NCBI GenBank assembly: GCA_001466705.2
Contig: LATX02000154.1
Location: 868,001 to 932,000, forward strand
DNA length: 64,000 nt
Reading direction: 5' to 3'
Source: Moniliophthora roreri
Lineage: Eukaryota; Basidiomycota; Agaricomycetes; Agaricales; Marasmiaceae
Shown here in pieces: positions 57,681 through 64,000 of this stretch. Each line of letters starts with the position of its first letter. The stretch's first letter is position 1. The position numbers and the translations under genes were made by a program. Below the pieces are notes generated by a model, which saw only the letters and a list, made by a program, of their open reading frames with translations, was not told where the DNA came from and ran no database searches.

Positions 57681-59515
57681 GACTTCCTTCGCCCCTCATT
57701 CCACTCCAATCTCTTTTTGCTCAGAAGCCTGTCATAAATGTACTTGGCGAGATGAACGCCATACAGAATTTTGTGGCATGGGACTCTGGCAAATGGCCGA
57801 TCATGATGACACTGGTGACAGGTACTGGATCTTCTTCACTCGGATCAGAAACACTCTGTTCCGACTCCGTGATCCGATCGAACCACTCGTCGAGATCCTA
57901 AACTGTGTTGTGACGAAAGAGCATAATCTCTATATGCGGAATTATGCCAAAATGGAATTCCATCGTCATCCTTCAGCAGTTTGTGAAGCAGATTGCCAAC
58001 GCTGTACCAGTGGACTACCAAAGCATATCACATACCTTAGTAAGGGGGAGTACAAATTCAATCAAATCGCTCCAGGAAAATACGTTCATGAAGACCCAAC
58101 TAACCCTGGGATCGAAGCAGGTGAACGATTCAAATTTGGTGATCATCCTGTTGACTATATCGACTGGAATACACCAAATCCATCCAGAGCACCAACCCCC
58201 AAACTAAACCAAGACTTTAAAACAGTCTTCTGTGTTACATGCAATTATCCACATCATCTTGATAATTGGCCAGTCGCCGCTACTTGCATCCCAATCATGT
58301 TTAACTCTGTTCAAGAAGGGTTCCCTCCAAAACGTAATCCACGCGGCTTTAACAACAAATCTATTAAAAAGCCATTTACGGAAGCCCTTTCTTCGGCAGA
58401 CGATCCAATTCTCCTTAAAGACCCCTGGAAGAAGGAGAAAGATTATGCCGACACATGGTTAAACAAGGAAAAGAACAACAAAGTTTGGGATTCACTTAAT
58501 CCCAAAAATCCCTGGAATGCAACTCTTCCTCCGAAACCCAAAAAAGAACGCCCTATTGTCAAGAAGTCTGAAAAGGAACTTCAGGAACAGCGAAAGAAGA
58601 TCGCCCAAATGTTCCAAGACAAGGGATTAGCTGCCGAGCACCGATGTGACTCACCGGCCTGCCAAGCTAAACACCCTGATGTCATTGACAAGCGGATGGG
58701 TAAAAAACCATATCGATCAGCAACTATGGCTGATGATATTCGGATCAAATCTAAGGAAGAATCAGCGGCAATTCAAAAAGAATTAGAAAAGAACCGGCAA
58801 ACTACCAAAAACTTCTTTGGTAATATTTCCAAATGTTTCCCTACAATACAGTCTAATCTTTTGCCACAAGTCAAAATTGGTGACAAAATGTTCCAATTTG
58901 GCAAAGAACCGACTCCACCTCCTTACGAGTTTAAAGTTGGGGAAAACACTTTTAGGAAAATCACCAAAAAGGAAGCCCGCAATATGGTACTAGAACATTA
59001 TGGGGATAGAAAACTCTTCCAACCCAAACCTGTTCGACCTCAAACTCCTTATCGCCCGAAAGGAGACACACTTGAGGTACCCGATATTGACATAGAGGCA
59101 CCATCACCGCCTCCCAAACCAGTAATGCCGGATCTGGGAATCAACATTTCTTCCATAACGGTCAATAATCCTCAACCGGAAGTTCCCGAATTTATTCAAG
59201 GTTCTTCAAACATCCAAGCTCGTGTTGATATCAACATTGCGGATGTTGTTCCTCTTGATGATAAAGATTCTCAAGGGAAAAATGGAGGGAAGAACCTGAA
59301 TATGGGAGACTTTGATAAAGAAGATTGGGACGAGAATTATAATGATTACGTTCATAACGAAGCGGACTACTACGATTGGTATGATCAAATTGATCTTAAG
59401 AGCAGCATCACTAATGAATTACTAGAAACGAACATTGATTCCGAGCCACTATCAGCGCTCGATGAACAATTTCTTTCTAACTCTGTAAATAGTAACATTG
59501 TACAATGTATGATGA
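57681..59515 (+). pseudogene. Fourth piece of the Cys/His-rich region, toward the protease
   Basis: Steps back to the part matching about 53,663 and runs to LETNIDSEPLSALDEQFLS and QCMM before the N at 59516. The correct frame is one base off from the frame of the long ORF that crosses 57680. It gives the longest uninterrupted view of the region's end. The protease core is expected next and is missing. Confidence 0.72.
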
Positions 59516-59516
59516 N

Positions 59517-60661
59517 GTTAAATGAAATTCCTACAGGACCCAAGCAAATCATTGGAGTCACTGGATCGGATGTCATAACTCATCAAGGAACAGTAATCAT
59601 TCGTCATACCAATTCACTTGGAGAAACCCATACGGTCAAACTTTATCCGGTGTTCTATTGGCCTAAAGCAAATCATAGACTTCTAGCTGGGAATAAATAT
59701 ATCGTAAATGGTTACGATATTAAATATTCGTTCCCAGAAACCTCTATAATTACGAAAGCTAATGGTAAACTCTTTATGTCGCTATTCGCGAAACCAGAAA
59801 GAGATGGGTATACGTACCTACATGCTTCCTCTGTTAAACAGAACGAAGCAGTTACCATTCTCGCTTTCAAGATTAAATCAACTGATCCTGTAATAGCTCA
59901 TAACAGGTTTGGTCATATACCTTACCGTGTATTGACAAACTGCATGAAGCATTGCAAAGGATTTTCCATTGAGAAACAAGGATCTAAAAAGTCTTTGTGT
60001 AAGGGATGTGCTGAAGGAGGAACAGCATCTAAACCTTACCATAGTTCTCAAAAGCGTAAAGATAATATCCTAGAACTCATTCATATGGATATTAAGGAGT
60101 TTCCTATTAATTCTTACCACCAAAATCGTTACACATTAGTTCTAATCGATGACCATTCCTCAGTAGGATGGATTTATCATCAACGAACTAAAAATCAATT
60201 TGAAACACTTACCAGTTTCAAACGCTTTCGTGCCCTAACCGAAAAGCAAACTGGTAAAATTATTAAATGTGTTCAAACTGATCATGGTGGAGAATTTTTC
60301 GGAAATGAGTTCCAAACATATCTTAAAGATAATGGAATTCAAATGCGAAACTCTGCTCCTCATATACATCAACAGCAAGGAAGAGTCGAACGTTCAATTC
60401 GTACTCTAACGGAAAAAGCAGAAAAATTCCGTAATCATGCTTCCTTACCACAATCTTGGTGGGAATTTATGATGAACAACGCTGTACATGTATATAATCG
60501 CACTCCAAATAAACGCTTAGAGTGGAAAACTCCAACCGAAATCTATAGTAAGAAAGTACCTGATGTTTCTTATTTCCGGACACCAGGATGTTCAGCGTAT
60601 GTTTTTATTCATAAAGAACAACGCAAGAACAAACTTTCAAAGAAAATGGAACGTATGACAT
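59517..60661 (+). CDS. copia pol fragment: protease tail and integrase
   Basis: Begins with IGVTGSDVITHQGTVIIRH, likely the end of the protease and the GAG_pre-integrase segment (VKLYPVFYWP). The integrase zinc site is HNRFGH with CKGCAEGG. The catalytic triad is visible: Asp in LIHMDIKEF, Asp in CVQTDHGGEFF, Glu in QQQGRVERSIRTL. The piece ends after GCSAYVFIHKEQRKNK at the N at 60662. No stop interrupts it. It is partial at both ends because of gaps. Confidence 0.85.
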
Positions 60662-60662
60662 N

Positions 60663-62757
60663 CGGAGGTAATGATCCTGTGGATCATCATCATAACCAGA
60701 ATGATGGTGAGGATCAATCACGACCTAAAAATACTGCACCGCCGCAAAACCCAATAGATCCTGAAATAAATAATATAAACAGGAGAATGCGACGAAGGGT
60801 ACAGATGTTTGACCCAAGTCAACATCAACAAAGTCGTCCTAAAAGACAGACTCGAGTACCACAGCGGTATGGAGACGCAATGGGTCGTATGCCTATCCGA
60901 GATAGATTACGTCTATGTACATATAACAACTTACCTGGTTCTAATGATCAAGGTGATAATCCTGATCAAGAATTCATACAAGGTAGTAGTCGTGACCATG
61001 AGCAGGAAATTCCACCTGCTGAACATCAAATTCAACAGTCAAATGAGGATGAAATGGAACAAGATCATGATCAAATTGAAATTGATCAAACTCCACCTCA
61101 AACTGATGATGAAATGGTCAATTATGTACAAATTCTTTCTCAGGAAGGGGGAGTTCATTACCTTGATTACATTATGGCATCAGCATTGTCGATTGACAAC
61201 ATATGTCAATGGCAATACAAAGACATCCTTACTTTGTCTAAAGATGAACAAAAGAAATGGATGGCTGCATGTCATGACAAACTCAAATTACTACAAGAAC
61301 AAAATGTCTATAAACTTGTAGATTTACCTCAAGGTCGAAAAGTGATAAAATCCAGATGGGTTTTTGACATCAAAACAGATGGCCGTTATAAGGCATGACT
61401 TGTAGCAAAAGGTTTCTCACAAGTCGAAGGAATAGATTATGACGAACTGTTCTCTCCTGTAGTACACTTTGAAACCATTCACATACTACTTGCACTAGCC
61501 ACTCTTGAGGATTGGGATATCCAAGCGCTAGATGTCAAAACAGCCTTTCTCTATGGTGAACTTGACAAGGAGATTTATATGGAACAACCACAAGGATTTG
61601 TCAAAGGTTCAAATAAAGTTTGGTTATTATGCCGTGCATTATATGGTTTAAAACAAGCCTCTTTATCATGGTGGTACCAATGCACTAAATCCATGGCCAA
61701 ATTAGGATTTAAGCGCTGTATATCAGACGCTGGTGTATATTATTTTATACGAGGAGATGATATAATCATTGCCATCGTATATGTAGATGATGCAATTTTC
61801 ATAGGTTCAAATTCTAGCCTTCTTAATTCTAAGAAGAAAGAATTCATGAAAATATGGGAAATGTAGAGATTTAGGCAAACCTAGAGAATTCCTACAAATG
61901 TGAATTACTTGAGATCGAAAACAACACACTTTATCACTTGATCAGAGTGACTATCTCGAGAAAATAATTAAACGATTCGGAATGGAAAACGCCAATCCCA
62001 CTCGTACTCCATTACCTGCCGGTTACAAACCCACAGCAAACAAAGGAGAAGCGAACTCTACAATTAGATCCCAATTCCAATCAGTGATCGGATCACTTCT
62101 ATATTTATGCTTAGGTACCTGACCAGATATCACTTTTCCAGTCATCAAACTTTCGCAATATGGGACAAATCCTACTCAGGAACATCTCAACAAAGCGAAA
62201 TACATTATTTGATATCTAATTGGAACCCGCAAATATTCCCTCACTTATAAAGATAAGTCAGGAGAACAAGGTTTCATAGCATATGCCGATTCTGACTGGG
62301 CTACAGATGAAGACACTAGAGTCTCACAAACAGGTTATCTTATTAACTTTGCTTGTGCTCCAGTCTTCTGGGTTTCACAGAAACAGAAATCCATAGCATT
62401 ATCCAGTACTGAAGCCGAGTACATGGCTTTATCTGACTGTGCTAGACAAATCAAATGGATAATTAATCTATTCTCTGAAATTGAATATCCGATAGCAAAA
62501 TTACCATTGCTTAGTGATAATCAAGGTGCTATCTTCATCAGTAAAAATCAAGTTACTGAAAAACGAACAAAGCACATTGATATTAAATATCACCATATTC
62601 AAGAATGTGTTGCCAAGAAAAAAGTAGAAGTATTCTTCATCCCCACAAATCAACAACCGGCGGATCTTATGACAAAGAATCTACCTTGGGATAAATTTCA
62701 ACGCCACAGAGAATTTCTCGGTCTTACATTTGTTAAAACCGATTCCTTCATATAGCT
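60663..62757 (+). pseudogene. copia integrase C-terminus, reverse transcriptase and RNase H, inactivated
   Basis: An acidic/His-rich linker (60,663-61,170) leads to WQYKDILTLSKDEQKKWMAA, then RT: SRWVFDIK, DVKTAFLYGELD, ALYGLKQASLSWW, and the active site YVDD (about 61,778-61,789). RNase H shows AYADSDWA, SSTEAEYMAL and a final TKHIDIKYHHIQE. Breaks: TGA at 61396, 61901, 61910, 62120 and 62210, each where the family has Arg (CGA), and one extra A near 61,860 that shifts frame at the usual W-E-C-R-D-L-G position. The protein cannot be made from this copy. Confidence 0.88.
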
Positions 62758-62785
62758 CAATTACTATAAAGTTTATCACAAACTT

Positions 62786-62797
62786 AGTGAAGGGGAG
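62786..62797 (+). other. Polypurine tract
   Basis: AGTGAAGGGGAG lies immediately upstream of the TGTTGAAG of the 3' LTR, the expected primer for plus-strand DNA synthesis. Confidence 0.75.
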
Positions 62798-63313
62798 TGT
62801 TGAAGCACCGTACCTGTACTATACTAAACTAGATACATTAGGAACACTAGTTATTGTATTACTTGCATCTGTGATCAACTACGGAACTTACTTCATATGT
62901 TCCTGAACTTCTCCGGAGCTTGCTCTTTAGTCATAAGAGTGCTCTCTTGTCCAGTAGGAGTATTGTAGCCTCATGCACAATACAGTAGAACACATGTAGA
63001 ATTCATGTATAGTTCCTTCTGCTGTCAGAGGATTGTATTGTGTCTTGGAAAGACACAATATTCTTGGATACTTCGTCTCACAAGTATTCAGTAGCTTACA
63101 TCCATAGCTTACTAGGTTTCACTGTTTATCCACAGAACTTATCCTTTAGAGTAGTATAAAAGCAAGCATGTATGTAGCTACATTCTTCAGTTCAATTTAC
63201 ATTGACTACTCTGCACATCACACCTCTACAACCCTCAAGGTTCTAGCAAGCTCTTGTTCAAATGTGAGTTAAGCACATTCCACTGTGCTTTATGTCTCCG
63301 TTCTGTCTCAACA
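62798..63313 (+). repeat. 3' LTR (516 bp)
   Basis: Same ends as the 5' LTR, but with many substitutions in the U3 part. A perfect 10-bp stem ATTGTGTCTT / AAGACACAAT lies at 63,037-63,059. A primer site and GGCCCCG follow before the N at 63328, instead of host flank. Confidence 0.86.
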
Positions 63314-63328
63314 GGTTATGGGCCCCGN

Positions 63329-63803
63329 TAGGAACACTAGTTAATGTATTACTTGCGTCTGTGATCAACTACGGAACTTACAAAGTACGTTCCTGAGCTT
63401 CTCCGGAGCTTGCACTACAGTCATAGGAGTGCTCCCTCGTCCAGTAGGAGTATTGTAGCCTCATGCACAATACAGTAGAACACATGTAGAATTCATGTAT
63501 AGTTCCTTCCGCTGTCAGAGGATTGTATTGTGTCTCTCCAAGACACATTATTCTTGGATACTTCGTCTCACAAGTATTCAGTAGCTTACATCCATAGCTT
63601 ACTAGGTTTCACTGTTTATCCACAGAACTTATCCTTTAGAGTAGTATAAAAGCAAGCATGTATGTAGCTACATTCTTCAGTTCAATTTACATTGACTACT
63701 CTGCACATTGCACCTCTACAACCCTCAAGGTTCTAGCAAGCTCTTGTTCAAATGTGAGTTAAGCACATTCCACTGTGCTTTATGTCTCCGTTCTGTCTCA
63801 ACA
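63329..63803 (+). repeat. Further LTR, 5' truncated by an assembly gap
   Basis: Starts about 41 bases into the LTR, after the N at 63328. Its U3 is closer to the LTR at 49,150 (for example TGTGTCTCTCCAAGACAC and GCACTACAGTCATAGG) than to the one just before it. The primer site is at 63804-63815 and leader sequence continues to the window end, so it reads as the 5' end of another element. Confidence 0.8.
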
Positions 63804-63815
63804 GGTTATGGGCCC

Positions 63816-64000
63816 CGCATCGACAACTTTGTTAATGGACCCTCATTCTCATTGGTCAATGTTGAATGGGACCATTACTCTTGTCAAGTGCTCGTAACCT
63901 GAGATCTTGCAAGAGGTACCTGTGTAGTTGACACCTTAACTGGCACTAGACCACAATCACAGGTTCTAGATGGTCTTTGATTTGCTTGGAGGGATGGTCA
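63816..64000 (+). other. Leader of a further copia copy, cut by the window edge
   Basis: Matches the leader after 50,976 with scattered substitutions. The element continues beyond the window. Confidence 0.75.

Larger units (their letters stand above)
49150..64000 (+). mobile_element. Ty1/copia LTR-retrotransposon locus, at least two copies joined through assembly gaps
   Basis: The order LTR, primer site, gag, integrase, reverse transcriptase, RNase H, purine tract, LTR marks the copia (Pseudoviridae-type) order, with integrase before RT. Single N bases at 50064, 50856, 55152, 56778, 57680, 59516, 60662 and 63328 are joins: after several of them the sequence steps back to a part of the element already given. 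The locus therefore is not one continuous element. LTR differences (for example around 49,220-49,245 against 62,890-62,915) show two or more source copies. The catalytic DSG of the protease is not seen and probably falls in a gap. The element appears dead in the copies shown. Confidence 0.9.

Noticed and set aside
53348..57901. 1,517-codon ORF
   Set aside because: It runs through N at 55152, 56778 and 57680; sequence on either side is not contiguous in the element, and the frame after 57680 is wrong.
57778..61398. 1,206-codon ORF joining the Cys-rich region, integrase and RT
   Set aside because: It crosses N at 59516 and 60662, where parts such as the protease core are missing; treated as separate pieces.

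Overview
The window is nuclear DNA of a filamentous fungus, almost certainly a basidiomycete of the Agaricomycetes type. Genes lie close together on both strands and are broken by many short GT-AG introns (mostly 46-65 bp) and very small exons (8-29 nt). Several protein families look basidiomycete-specific. There is no rRNA, tRNA, CRISPR or operon structure. I rebuilt the gene models by hand; nearly every one closes in frame from ATG to stop over its exons.

Layout. 1-7.6 kb: an ABC-ATPase (cut by the window edge), a decayed 7-TM gene, a Ppn2-type polyphosphatase, an AIG2-like gamma-glutamylcyclotransferase and a 4-coumarate-CoA-ligase-like enzyme. 7.9-8.8 kb: copy A of a secreted protein whose near-identical inverted partner (copy B) lies at 38.1-39.0 kb. 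9.4-18.1 kb: a housekeeping block with the tRNA 2-thiolation factor NCS2/CTU2, a uridine kinase-UPRT fusion, a CAX-type Ca2+/H+ exchanger and cytochrome c oxidase subunit Cox4/5b. 18.1-20.4 kb is gene-poor. 20.5-22.7 kb encodes a secreted two-module repeat protein with two homologous introns and a probable GC-AG intron. 22.9-35.8 kb: F-box protein, coiled-coil membrane protein, GH5 exo-beta-1,3-glucanase, poly-Q protein, small 4-TM protein, family-1 glycosyltransferase and Atg17. 36.3-37.0 kb holds a broken gene resembling an AA9 LPMO. 39.3-46.4 kb: an uncharacterised protein, an MDR oxidoreductase and a large glycosylated membrane protein. 46.4-49.1 kb is gene-poor with a tandem duplication.

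49,150-64,000 is a Ty1/copia LTR-retrotransposon locus. LTRs run TGTTGA...TCAACA and are followed by a primer binding site matching the anticodon arm of initiator tRNA-Met. Eight single-N gaps join pieces that repeat or jump back along the element, so the very long ORFs there are artefacts of joining. At least two element copies are present. All five or six premature stops recognised in the pol and gag regions are CGA-to-TGA changes, the mark of CpG deamination. Between gag and integrase the element carries a long, unusual Cys/His-rich region.

The host genes do not form one pathway. The clearest links are cell-wall/extracellular (GH5 glucanase, LPMO relic, three secreted proteins, glycosyltransferase) and basic metabolism. 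The most interesting signals are the duplicated introns in one gene, the inverted secreted-gene pair with conserved promoters, and the copia element's extra Cys-rich region and mutation pattern.
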